7,310 nt of DNA from Nitrospinota bacterium (GTDB taxonomy: Bacteria; Nitrospinota_A; UBA7883; JACRLM01), in contig JADGAO010000174.1 of the NCBI GenBank assembly GCA_015231995.1, positions 1-7,310 of the forward strand, written 5' to 3'. Of this stretch, positions 1-4,951 are shown in pieces. Numbering within the stretch: position 1 is the stretch's first letter; every line of letters starts with the position of its first letter. The notes under the pieces were generated by a model that was not told the DNA's origin, made no database searches, and saw only the letters and a list, made by a program, of their open reading frames with translations. The position numbers were made by a program, and so were the translations under genes.

Positions 1-2
1 AA

Positions 3-773
3 GCGTCCAACAAACAGGCGTTGGCGATAGACGAGGTCAACCGCGGCGTTGTGGAGATAGACAAGGTGACGCAGAGGAACGCGGCGATATCGGAGCAGAC
101 GGCGGCGGCGGCCGGCGAGTTGTCGGAGAACGCATCGCGGTTGAGGGGCATGTTGTCGCGGTTTAAACTTAAGGGTACGGGCGGGTTGTTACCGCCTGCG
201 CGGTCTCGCGGGGCTTTGCCGGCGGCGGAGGCGAAAACCAGGCCTGCAAAGGCCCCCGTAATGGAGCGGATCAAATGGGATCCCGCCGTTTACGGCGTCG
301 GATCGCCGGAGATGGACGAGCAACACAAGAGACTCTTCTCGATGATTTCCGGGTTGTTCGAAGCGGAACGGACAGGCAAGAGCAGGGAGGCCGTGGGGAA
401 GATTCTCAACGGGCTGATAGATTACGCAGTCTCGCACTTCGCCAAGGAGGAGGAATACCTCAAACGCATAGGCTATCCCGACCTTGGATCTCACAGGAAA
501 AAACATGAGGAGTTGGCGGCCCAAGTGACCCGCATGTTCAATGATTATAGCGGCGGCGACGCCAAATCAGTGATGAAGCTGTATGGTTTTCTGACGGACT
601 GGCTTGATAGCCACATAAAGAAAGAAGACAAGAGATACGGCGAATACGCTCTGCGTAGCGGAACATCCGCCCACGCGAACGCTGGCAATGAAAGCAGGCG
701 GACAAAAGCAGGACAAAGTTACGCTGACCCGAACGATGTGATATCGCTCGACGACGATTTCAGCCATTTTTAG
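3..773 (+). CDS. Methyl-accepting chemotaxis protein, C-terminal part, with fused bacteriohemerythrin domain (5' partial)
   Basis: The frame is open to the left edge, so this is the tail of a longer receptor; the sensor, membrane and most of the signalling regions are outside the window. Numbering from the TTG at 21, residues 1-50 match the end of an MCP cytoplasmic coiled coil (VNRGV..ID.VTQRNAA..EQTAAAAGELSENAS followed by FKL). A linker of about 35 residues leads to a hemerythrin domain at about 84-211. All seven expected diiron ligands are visible: H102, H139 with E143 (HxxxE), H158 with H162 (HxxxH), H198 with D203 (HxxxxD). Such domains bind O2 at a non-heme diiron site; Desulfovibrio DcrH is a known receptor with a C-terminal hemerythrin domain. 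I infer an oxygen or redox-sensing chemoreceptor acting through CheA/CheW. The protein ends in an acidic-aromatic tail, LDDDFSHF, similar in feel to tails on many proteobacterial receptors. Domain calls are firm; the ligand is inferred. Confidence 0.93.
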   Translation, partial: ASNKQALAIDEVNRGVVEIDKVTQRNAAISEQTAAAAGELSENASRLRGMLSRFKLKGTGGLLPPARSRGALPAAEAKTRPAKAPVMERIKWDPAVYGVGSPEMDEQHKRLFSMISGLFEAERTGKSREAVGKILNGLIDYAVSHFAKEEEYLKRIGYPDLGSHRKKHEELAAQVTRMFNDYSGGDAKSVMKLYGFLTDWLDSHIKKEDKRYGEYALRSGTSAHANAGNESRRTKAGQSYADPNDVISLDDDFSHF

Positions 774-782
774 TTGAGCCTT

Positions 783-811
783 GCAGGGGTGGCCCGGTGG
801 GTCGCCCCTGC
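783..811. terminator. Strong GC-rich hairpin after the chemoreceptor gene
   Basis: A stem of 13 pairs (two of them G-T wobble) joins 783-795 to 799-811 around the 3-base loop GGT, starting 10 bases after the chemoreceptor stop codon. It is not followed by a clear T-run, so it is not a textbook intrinsic terminator. It may stop transcription with Rho or protect the 3' end. Being near-symmetrical, it could also act for the tRNA transcript arriving from the other strand. Confidence 0.5.
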
Positions 812-814
812 CGG

Positions 815-853
815 ATCGTTTACCGGAGCCGTCCAATCGTAATAAACGATTTT
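815..853. terminator. Second hairpin region between chemoreceptor gene and tRNA-Val
   Basis: Two alternative stems are possible. ATCGTTTA at 815-822 pairs perfectly with TAAACGAT at 843-850 around a 20-base loop. The shorter AATCGT at 835-840 pairs with ACGATT at 846-851 around AATAA and runs into TTTT at 850-853, which looks like a weak plus-strand intrinsic terminator. The region lies where the chemoreceptor and tRNA transcripts converge, so a bidirectional terminator role is a reasonable inference. Confidence 0.4.
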
Positions 854-871
854 GCGTATGGAGGGGGAAAA

Positions 872-946
872 TGGTGGGCGGTACAGGGATTGAACCTGTG
901 GCTTCCACCGTGTGAAGGTGGCACTCTCCCGCTGAGTTAACCGCCC
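872..946 (-). tRNA. tRNA-Val, anticodon CAC
   Basis: Read on the minus strand, 946 to 872 folds as a complete cloverleaf of 75 bases including an encoded CCA. The acceptor stem GGGCGGT pairs with ACCGCCC, with discriminator A at 875. The D arm is ACTC-AGCGGGA-GAGT. The anticodon stem CCACC/GGTGG holds the loop TTCACAC, giving anticodon CAC, which reads GTG valine codons. The variable loop has 5 bases, and the T arm is ACAGG-TTCAATC-CCTGT. All stems pair without mismatches. It is a single tRNA rather than part of a visible tRNA cluster, and it has its own promoter just upstream. Confidence 0.97.
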
Positions 947-960
947 AGCGTAAGGAGCAT

Positions 961-989
961 ATTATAAACAGATCGAATGGCGTTGTCAC
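961..989 (-). promoter_or_regulatory. Sigma70-type promoter of tRNA-Val
   Basis: On the minus strand a GTGACA -35 box (984-989, one change from TTGACA) is separated by exactly 17 bases from a perfect TATAAT -10 box (961-966). The predicted start near 954 is about 8 bases before the mature tRNA 5' end, so the leader would be very short. This is the best promoter match in the window and fits a stable RNA gene. Confidence 0.8.
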
Positions 990-994
990 CGGTC

Positions 995-1017
995 ATTTTG
1001 CGGTTATTTCGCAAAAT
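995..1017 (-). terminator. Possible weak terminator downstream of the 140-aa gene
   Basis: ATTTTGCG (995-1002) and CGCAAAAT (1010-1017) form an 8-pair stem with a 7-base loop, starting 12 bases past the stop of the gene at 1029-1451. The G+C core is only three pairs and there is no long U-run, so read-through into the tRNA is possible. Confidence 0.35.
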
Positions 1018-1028
1018 ATTTCAGGTTG

Positions 1029-1451
1029 TCAGATATGGACGCTTGAAACGCCCCTTTTCAACCCGCCGTTTCCGTCTCCACCGCCGTACCTGGCGCCAAA
1101 CCTGCTGGTGTAACGCACGATCTCCTCGACAGCGGCGCGGAATATTTCGAACTGGCGGGTGGTAAGAACCTTGCTTTTCTCGGCGATATCGGCCGCATAG
1201 AATACGCCGAAAACCATGTTGTTCCACTGGTTGAAAAAACGTTCGATTATCCGGGAGCTTCCCTCGGCCGGATCGTATCCGGCCATTATCCGGTTGTGTA
1301 TCCCGCGCACGGCGGCGGCGTATTCGACGATCTTCTTCATATCGCCTTCTCCATGCGGCATTACCTTGCCGCACGAGCCAAGATCGCGCGTGGCCGCAGA
1401 AAGTTCCGTAAGAAACTCCTGAATCGCCCCTGTTCCGGTAGAGCCGTCCAT
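1029..1451 (-). CDS. Hypothetical protein, 140 aa, unrecognised
   Basis: I do not recognise this protein. It appears soluble: no signal peptide or membrane segment is visible. Residues about 38-125 look helical and amphipathic, with aromatic-rich stretches such as RFFNQWNNMVFGVFYAAD. The end is glycine-rich and probably disordered (YGGGDGNGGLKRG). There is one cysteine, C27. I favour it as real because it has the codon texture of its neighbours, fills an otherwise empty stretch, and has a TATAAT box 25-30 bases upstream of the first ATG. The start is uncertain: the ATG at 1451 has no convincing ribosome site, while an internal ATG at residue 38 (1340) follows GGAGAAGGCGAT and could be the true start, giving about 103 residues. 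No function can be inferred from its neighbours, a tRNA and ogt. Confidence 0.65.
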   Translation of the reverse strand: MDGSTGTGAIQEFLTELSAATRDLGSCGKVMPHGEGDMKKIVEYAAAVRGIHNRIMAGYDPAEGSSRIIERFFNQWNNMVFGVFYAADIAEKSKVLTTRQFEIFRAAVEEIVRYTSRFGARYGGGDGNGGLKRGVSSVHI

Positions 1452-1482
1452 GTCACATGATTTGGTTATTTAGGCAATAAGC

Positions 1483-1488
1483 ATTATA
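1483..1488 (-). promoter_or_regulatory. -10 box upstream of the 140-aa gene
   Basis: A perfect TATAAT lies on the minus strand in an A+T-rich gap, with a predicted leader of about 25 bases before the ATG at 1451. No good -35 box is seen at 16-18 bases upstream, so the call rests on the -10 box and position. Confidence 0.45.
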
Positions 1489-1562
1489 AACCGCTACGGC
1501 GATGGATTGCCGAATAAATTTAATGCCACTTTCGGATTCCGTCATGCGTATCCGCCCTTGCA

Positions 1563-2132
1563 TTAAAGAAGGTCTTTCTCCAGACCCTCCAACTCCAACA
1601 TCTTTTTTTTCATCCCCACCCCACCTGCTCCGGAAAAACCTCCCAGCCCGCCGCCGGTACTTATTACGCGGTGGCATGGAATTATCAGCGGTATCGGGTT
1701 TTTCGACATTACCACGCCTATGGCCCGCGCCGCGCCGGGACGGCCAACCGATGCGGCGATATCCTTGTATGTCGCAGTACTCCCCCACTCCACATCCCGA
1801 AGCCCTTCAAGGACTGTTATAGCGAAAAGGGAAAAACCAGGCAGAGCTACCTTTACGTCTTTAAAACCGACCCGTTCACCCTCGAAATAGCGGGATATCT
1901 TTTCGGCCAGAAGGCGATTGTCAAATTGCCCGGACGGAAAAGCATCGGCCCAAACGCGCATCGAATATTGTAGCCTATCTTTATTACCGCCCGGTAGCCA
2001 TAATCTTCCAACTCGCCCACCGATAGCCCCCACCCCGCAGAGGCCCAGACGCGTCTTCACAAACAAAAGCGATCTTGGAGCCGTCAAATCCGAGTCGCCG
2101 GACAGAGGCCCGACGCTATTCTTTTTTGCCAT
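1563..2132 (-). CDS. ogt: Methylated-DNA--protein-cysteine S-methyltransferase (O6-alkylguanine-DNA alkyltransferase)
   Basis: This is a suicide DNA-repair protein that moves a methyl or alkyl group from O6 of guanine to its own cysteine. The 189-residue product has the family signature IPCHRV at 151-156, with C153 as the acceptor. It also has TYKDIA at 121-126, carrying the tyrosine equivalent to human Y114, and the recognition-helix segment RPGAARAIG at 131-139, with R136 equivalent to the human arginine finger R128. KNP at 144-146 precedes the active site, and SGAGGVGMKKKMLELEG closes the domain. There is no Ada-type zinc domain. The ATG lies inside the last codons of the dsbA-like gene (17-base overlap). 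The GGGAG before it is too close to be a normal ribosome site, so translation is probably coupled. The first 20 or so residues lie outside the conserved domain, and a later TTG or GTG start near residues 23-25 cannot be excluded. The name ogt is by family; ada-like subtyping is not possible here. Confidence 0.92.
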   Translation of the reverse strand: MAKKNSVGPLSGDSDLTAPRSLLFVKTRLGLCGVGAIGGRVGRLWLPGGNKDRLQYSMRVWADAFPSGQFDNRLLAEKISRYFEGERVGFKDVKVALPGFSLFAITVLEGLRDVEWGSTATYKDIAASVGRPGAARAIGVVMSKNPIPLIIPCHRVISTGGGLGGFSGAGGVGMKKKMLELEGLEKDLL

Positions 2133-2871
2133 TCTCCCGCAGGAGAGCCGCCAATACCTTCTCGAAAAAAGGAAGGTCGCGCGCGCCGGTGATCCGTATG
2201 CCGTTCATAAAATAAGAGGGGGTGCCGTTGACGCCGATAGTATGCGCATAGGCGACGTCATCGTCTATTTTTTTCTGATACTCGGGTTTGCCCATGTCCC
2301 TCTCGAACCTGCCGACGTCCAGCGCCATCTCTTTTGCGTATTTTGCGAATTTTTGTTTATGATCCGCCGCAGAAGACCATTCGCCCTGCGTGGCCATCAG
2401 CTTTTCCCGGAAATCCCAAAACCGGCCCTGCTCGCCTGCGGCCATGGCCGCTTTAGCCGCATCGGGAGCCTTGGCGTGATTGGGTAATGGCATGTTGCGG
2501 AAAACGAGGCGCACTTTCCCCTGGTTTTTCCTCATGAACTCTTTGACCGTCCCAACGGAACGCGCACAGTAGGGGCACTGAAAATCCGAAAACTCCACAA
2601 GCGTAAACTGCGCGTTATCCGGCCCAAGGGAGGGGAACCCGGCCACAGGCACGTTGACCCTATCCGCAAGGGCTCGCTTGAAAGCTTCGTCGTCCTGCCT
2701 TTCGCGCTGGGTTTCCGAGAACTTTTGCAACGATTGCGCCAGCTCTTCCGGATGGTTTTTTATATATTCCTTAACGATAGCCTCAACCTCGGCTTTGTCC
2801 ATGGCGAAAGCCGGCGCGGACAAGGAGGCGGCCAGAAAAATAGCGAGAAAAACGCGGAATGCTGGTTTCAT
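2116..2871 (-). CDS. Exported DsbA-family thiol-disulfide oxidoreductase
   Basis: The 251-residue precursor begins with a clear Sec signal peptide: two basic residues, a hydrophobic stretch of about residues 6-20, and an AFA site giving cleavage after residue 23. The mature part starts with a helical leader containing IVKEYIKNHPEELAQSL, typical of the Com1/BdbD/ScsC-like branch with a DSBA-like thioredoxin fold. The active site is C99-P-Y-C102 in FSDFQCPYC, and these are the only two cysteines. The cis-proline loop is GTPSYFMNG, with T217-P218. It should act in the periplasm, making or reshuffling disulfide bonds in secreted proteins; the redox partner (a DsbB or DsbD-like protein) is not in the window. 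The ATG at 2871 has AAAGGA about 8 bases upstream. The gene is first in a likely two-gene unit with ogt. Oxidase versus isomerase activity cannot be told from sequence. Confidence 0.93.
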   Translation of the reverse strand: MKPAFRVFLAIFLAASLSAPAFAMDKAEVEAIVKEYIKNHPEELAQSLQKFSETQRERQDDEAFKRALADRVNVPVAGFPSLGPDNAQFTLVEFSDFQCPYCARSVGTVKEFMRKNQGKVRLVFRNMPLPNHAKAPDAAKAAMAAGEQGRFWDFREKLMATQGEWSSAADHKQKFAKYAKEMALDVGRFERDMGKPEYQKKIDDDVAYAHTIGVNGTPSYFMNGIRITGARDLPFFEKVLAALLRENGKKE

Positions 2872-2927
2872 CGGGAACTTCCTTTAAAGTAATTGTGTCG
2901 CTTCCGTTGCCCTGTCTTCCGAAAAAT

Positions 2928-2936
2928 ATTATAACA
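2928..2936 (-). promoter_or_regulatory. Extended -10 promoter of the dsbA-like/ogt unit
   Basis: On the minus strand TGTTATAAT gives a perfect TATAAT -10 box (2928-2933) plus the TGn extension. No recognisable -35 box is present, which is common for extended -10 promoters. The leader to the ATG at 2871 would be about 50 bases and contains the AAAGGA ribosome site. Confidence 0.55.
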
Positions 2937-3013
2937 AATTACGCTGTTCATACGACGCATCATTGCCATACTAAATGAAACGAAGCGTCTTTGGCTCATT
3001 GGTATGCCGATTG

Positions 3014-3086
3014 TAGATTCTTCGCTTTGTTCAGAATGACAATGCTTTGTCATCCTGAGGAAGCCTGCGACCGAAGGATCAATGTA
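3014..3086. repeat. Dispersed-type hairpin repeat, unit 1
   Basis: This 73-base unit starts TAGATTCTTCGC and ends GAAGGATCAATGTA. Its core is an inverted repeat, TCAGAATGACAA at 3031-3042 and TTGTCATCCTGA at 3047-3058, with one mismatch (a G-U pair in RNA) and a 4-base loop. The outer arms GATTCTTC and GAAGGATC also pair imperfectly. I recognise this type as a family that is widely scattered in several bacterial phyla and often mistranslated as HSEQSEES or LRMT peptides in annotations. Confidence 0.88.
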
Positions 3087-3107
3087 AGATAAAAACATTC
3101 TTTTGGA

Positions 3108-3183
3108 TAGATTCTTCACTTCGCTCAGAATGACAATGTTTTTGTCATCCTGAGGGAGCCTCAGCGACCGAAGGATCAATGTA
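3108..3183. repeat. Dispersed-type hairpin repeat, unit 2
   Basis: This 76-base unit lies in the same orientation as unit 1, 21 bases further on, and shares both ends (TAGATTCTTC and GAAGGATCAATGTA). The core stem is CTCAGAATGACAA (3124-3136) against TTGTCATCCTGAG (3142-3154), 13 pairs with one mismatch and the loop TGTTT. It differs from unit 1 mainly in the loop and in the segment GGGAGCCTCAGCGACC, which is shorter in unit 1. Confidence 0.88.
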
Positions 3184-3205
3184 GAAATAAAAGATTCTCT
3201 TGGTG

Positions 3206-3269
3206 GATTCTTCGCTAGCGCTCAGAATGACATTACGTTCAGAATGACATGTTAGCGCTCATTTTGACA
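3206..3269. repeat. Decayed third repeat: reiterated half units
   Basis: The left arm GATTCTTCGC..CTCAGAATGACA recurs at 3206-3232, but the matching right arm is missing. Instead the arm motif repeats: CTCAGAATGACA at 3221-3232, TTCAGAATGACA at 3238-3249 and a weaker CTCATTTTGACA at 3258-3269. TAGCGCTCA also occurs twice as a direct repeat, at 3216-3224 and 3253-3261. This looks like a truncated unit with local duplication of its left arm. Confidence 0.65.
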
Positions 3270-3288
3270 AAACCGGCAGGTTGTTTTG
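3268..3288 (-). terminator. Possible terminator hairpin after folE
   Basis: CAAAAC (3268-3273) and GTTTTG (3283-3288) form a 6-pair stem with a 9-base loop, starting 8 bases after the folE stop on the minus strand. Only a short T-rich stretch follows. It is a weak candidate; the repeat hairpins immediately beyond could also end transcription. Confidence 0.3.
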
Positions 3289-3295
3289 CGAACAT

Positions 3296-3847
3296 TCATT
3301 TTTTAATTAGCGAGAGGAACTCCTGGCGCGTCCGGTGGTCGGACTTGAAGTTGCCCATCATCGAGGATGTGACTGTTATGGAGTTTTGTTTCTCCACCCC
3401 GCGCATGGCCATGCAAAGGTGCAGGGCTTCGATCACCACTCCAACCCCTCTGGGTTGAAGGCTTTCGAATAGCGTGCTGGCTATCTGGTGCGTGAGCCGT
3501 TCCTGAACCTGCAACCTGCGCGCAAAAACCTCCACCAGCCGTGGAATTTTCGACAACCCGATTATTTTGCCGTCCGGGATGTACGCCACATGAGCCTTCC
3601 CGTAGAAGGGGAGCATGTGGTGCTCGCACAACGAAAAGACATCAATATCCTTGACGATGACCATCTCGTCGCAGTCCTCATGGAATATGGCGCCGCGCAA
3701 AATGACGGATGGTTTCATCTTGTAGCCGCCGGTGAGAAACCGGAGGGATTTGGAGACGCGCTCAGGGGTTTTGACGAGTCCTTCGCGGTCCGGGTCTTCG
3801 CCTATCTGCACGAGCAGTTCGCGGACGGATTTATTCATGGTGTCCAT
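3296..3847 (-). CDS. folE: GTP cyclohydrolase I (type IA, FolE)
   Basis: This cytosolic enzyme converts GTP to 7,8-dihydroneopterin triphosphate, the first step toward folate and other pterins. Numbered from the ATG at 3847, the 183-residue product has the N-terminal signature LLVQIGEDPDREGLVKTPERV. The zinc and catalytic motif SLCEHHMLPFYGKAHVAYIP carries C74 and H77, and HLCMAMRG carries C145. These correspond to the three zinc ligands of the E. coli enzyme (C110, H113, C181), so this is the zinc type IA form and not the FolE2 type. Length is normal. The frame is open back to a TTG at 3880, but homologous sequence begins only near MNKSVRELL, so ATG 3847 or ATG 3838 is preferred; neither has a strong ribosome site. 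It lies 66 bases downstream of the HU/IHF-like gene on the same strand, so co-transcription is likely. TATAAC at 3864-3869 in the gap is a possible weak extra -10 box. Confidence 0.95.
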   Translation of the reverse strand: MDTMNKSVRELLVQIGEDPDREGLVKTPERVSKSLRFLTGGYKMKPSVILRGAIFHEDCDEMVIVKDIDVFSLCEHHMLPFYGKAHVAYIPDGKIIGLSKIPRLVEVFARRLQVQERLTHQIASTLFESLQPRGVGVVIEALHLCMAMRGVEKQNSITVTSSMMGNFKSDHRTRQEFLSLIKK

Positions 3848-3913
3848 GTGGCGCAAGAGGGATGTTATAAGGGAAACCAATGTGGCGCATGGCGATTACG
3901 CTCAAGCCAGGCG

Positions 3914-4204
3914 TTATTCCAGCGGAATCTCCCCGTTGACGGCCTGTTTGAAGCGCTTGCCGGCCTTGAACCGCACCACTGTGCGGGCGGTAATCTCCGC
4001 TTCTTCGCCGGTTTTCGGGTTCCTGCCGATTCTAGGGTTTTTCACCCTTGTCTGAAAAGAACCGAACCGGCGCAGGATCACTTCCTCGTTCTTGGCGAGG
4101 GCGTCCTTGATAAGGTTGATGATGGTTTCGACAGAAAGGTCCGCATCCTGTTTGGACAGGCCGGTTTTGTCAGCCACTCTGTTGATAATGTCAATCTTTG
4201 TCAT
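3914..4204 (-). CDS. HU/IHF-family nucleoid DNA-binding protein (IHF-alpha-like)
   Basis: The 96-residue product covers the whole family fold. An N-terminal helical dimerisation part (MTKIDIINRVADKTGLSKQDADLSVE) leads to RRFGSF, and then to the DNA-bending arm with GRNPKTGEE at about 59-67, which includes the conserved proline that intercalates in IHF and HU. The end ITARTVVRFKAGKRFKQAVN resembles the IHF alpha subunit more than HU, but lineages outside enterobacteria blur this distinction, so no symbol is given. It binds the minor groove as a dimer, bends DNA and shapes the nucleoid, transcription or recombination. A partner subunit gene is not in the window. The start ATG at 4204 follows AAGGTGAGGCG at a slightly long distance. 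It is first in a probable unit with folE and has its own -10 box at 4265. Confidence 0.93.
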   Translation of the reverse strand: MTKIDIINRVADKTGLSKQDADLSVETIINLIKDALAKNEEVILRRFGSFQTRVKNPRIGRNPKTGEEAEITARTVVRFKAGKRFKQAVNGEIPLE

Positions 4205-4264
4205 TTAATGGCGCCTCACCTTGTCTTTTTTGAACGACTCACGGTTTCATCCACCCAGGGCAAT

Positions 4265-4292
4265 ATTATAAAGCGCCGCGCCTGCGATACAA
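4265..4292 (-). promoter_or_regulatory. Promoter of the HU/IHF-like gene
   Basis: On the minus strand a perfect TATAAT (4265-4270) lies 16 bases from a poor TTGTAT -35 candidate (4287-4292). The leader to the ATG at 4204 would be about 54 bases. The -10 box is convincing; the -35 box is weak, so an activator or an up-element may help. Confidence 0.5.
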
Positions 4293-4295
4293 CAA

Positions 4296-4320
4296 GGAAA
4301 ATATTTGGCCACCAGCCAAA
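4296..4320 (-). terminator. Intrinsic terminator downstream of the PilZ-like gene
   Basis: Read on the minus strand, TTTGGC (4320-4315), loop TGGTG and GCCAAA (4309-4304) form a perfect 6-pair stem followed by TATTTTCC. It lies about 46 bases after the PilZ-like stop codon and just upstream of the HU/IHF-like promoter, where separation of the two transcripts would be expected. Stem length is modest. Confidence 0.5.
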
Positions 4321-4366
4321 GTTGACGCCGGCCCGTCACTGCGATTATTTCATGCGACAGCCTTTT

Positions 4367-4951
4367 TCACTCCCGCTCCATCTGGATTATCTCCCTTTGC
4401 CGCTTAAAAACATACTGGATGACGTCCTCCATATCTATATCGTTGATTGCGTGGTATCCGGCGGTCACTATCCACTCGCCCTCTTTTTCCCGGCGCGGCT
4501 GGATATCTGCGACGCGAACCAGCGCGTCTATCGTCATGAGCGGATACGAAGGAAAAGTCAACGAGACGAAAAAGATTTCGCCGGGGCGTAGCTCTTTGTT
4601 CATTCTCAGCCGCAGTCCGCCCTCGGAAACCGCAGAGCAAACGCATTCCTCCATGTTCTGCTTGTGGGAGGGGATTTGACTCATCATGTTTATTATATAG
4701 TCCATCTTGCGTTCCAGCGTGATCCACATACGGTAGATGTGGGGGGATGTCTTCTGGAAATCCGCAAGCTCCGCCAAATCCTGCGGCATGTCGGTGAACG
4801 AGGGCGGAGGTGACGTGAGCCTGTCGGACGTGCGATGGTGCAGTATCTCCTCATGCAGTGTATCGGCGTCTGGAGCGGGACGCCAGCTCGCCTTGAAAAG
4901 GACGGGTACGCTGATGAAACCGTGTATGAATTTTTCGTTTTTATCGTTCAT
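4367..4951 (-). CDS. PilZ-like domain protein with degenerate c-di-GMP motif
   Basis: The 194-residue product has no signal peptide or membrane segment. Its N-terminal half (about 1-85) contains SVPVLFKASWRP, a proline-rich linker and the helical segment LERKMDYIINMM. The second half, about 90-175, resembles a PilZ beta-barrel: CSAVSEGGLRL followed by LRPGEIFFVSLTFPSYPLMTIDALVRVADIQ and a final strand and helix. In canonical PilZ proteins cyclic-di-GMP is held by RxxxR and (D/N)xSxxG. Here the second motif is AVSEGG, with alanine in place of D/N, and no RxxxR precedes it, so binding by the usual mode is doubtful. The architecture (helical segment, then barrel) resembles PilZ proteins tied to motility or surface control, but the role is inferred. 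It stands alone on the minus strand, divergent from ispF. The ATG at 4951 has only a distant GAAGGA as ribosome site. Confidence 0.7.
   Translation of the reverse strand: MNDKNEKFIHGFISVPVLFKASWRPAPDADTLHEEILHHRTSDRLTSPPPSFTDMPQDLAELADFQKTSPHIYRMWITLERKMDYIINMMSQIPSHKQNMEECVCSAVSEGGLRLRMNKELRPGEIFFVSLTFPSYPLMTIDALVRVADIQPRREKEGEWIVTAGYHAINDIDMEDVIQYVFKRQREIIQMERE

Noticed and set aside
567..989. Minus-strand open frame of 140 codons with the peptide VNSAGECHLHTVEATGSIPVPP
   Set aside because: That peptide is the translation of the tRNA-Val gene, a well-known annotation artefact; the rest is antisense to the chemoreceptor gene or lies in promoter DNA.
1918..2487. Plus-strand open frame of 189 codons opposite the dsbA-like and ogt genes
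   Set aside because: It is antisense to two genes with intact catalytic motifs, and its translation is arginine and proline rich with no recognisable domain.
2868..3179. Minus-strand open frame with HSEQSEES and LSEVKNL peptides
   Set aside because: These peptides are translations of the hairpin repeats and occur wherever this repeat family lies; there is no ribosome site or protein family support.
3014..3269. Possible CRISPR array
   Set aside because: The units are about 75 bases, hairpin-shaped and separated by only 21-23 bases, with no regular spacer pattern and no cas genes nearby.
3848..3880. TTG start extending folE by 11 residues
   Set aside because: The extension lacks family similarity and a ribosome site, and two ATG codons lie closer to the conserved start.
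3488..4591. A long plus-strand open frame of 367 codons spanning the gap between folE and the PilZ-like gene
   Set aside because: It is antisense to folE, the HU/IHF-like gene and the PilZ-like gene, which are all well supported on the minus strand. Its translation shows no family features and it is a by-product of their codon bias.
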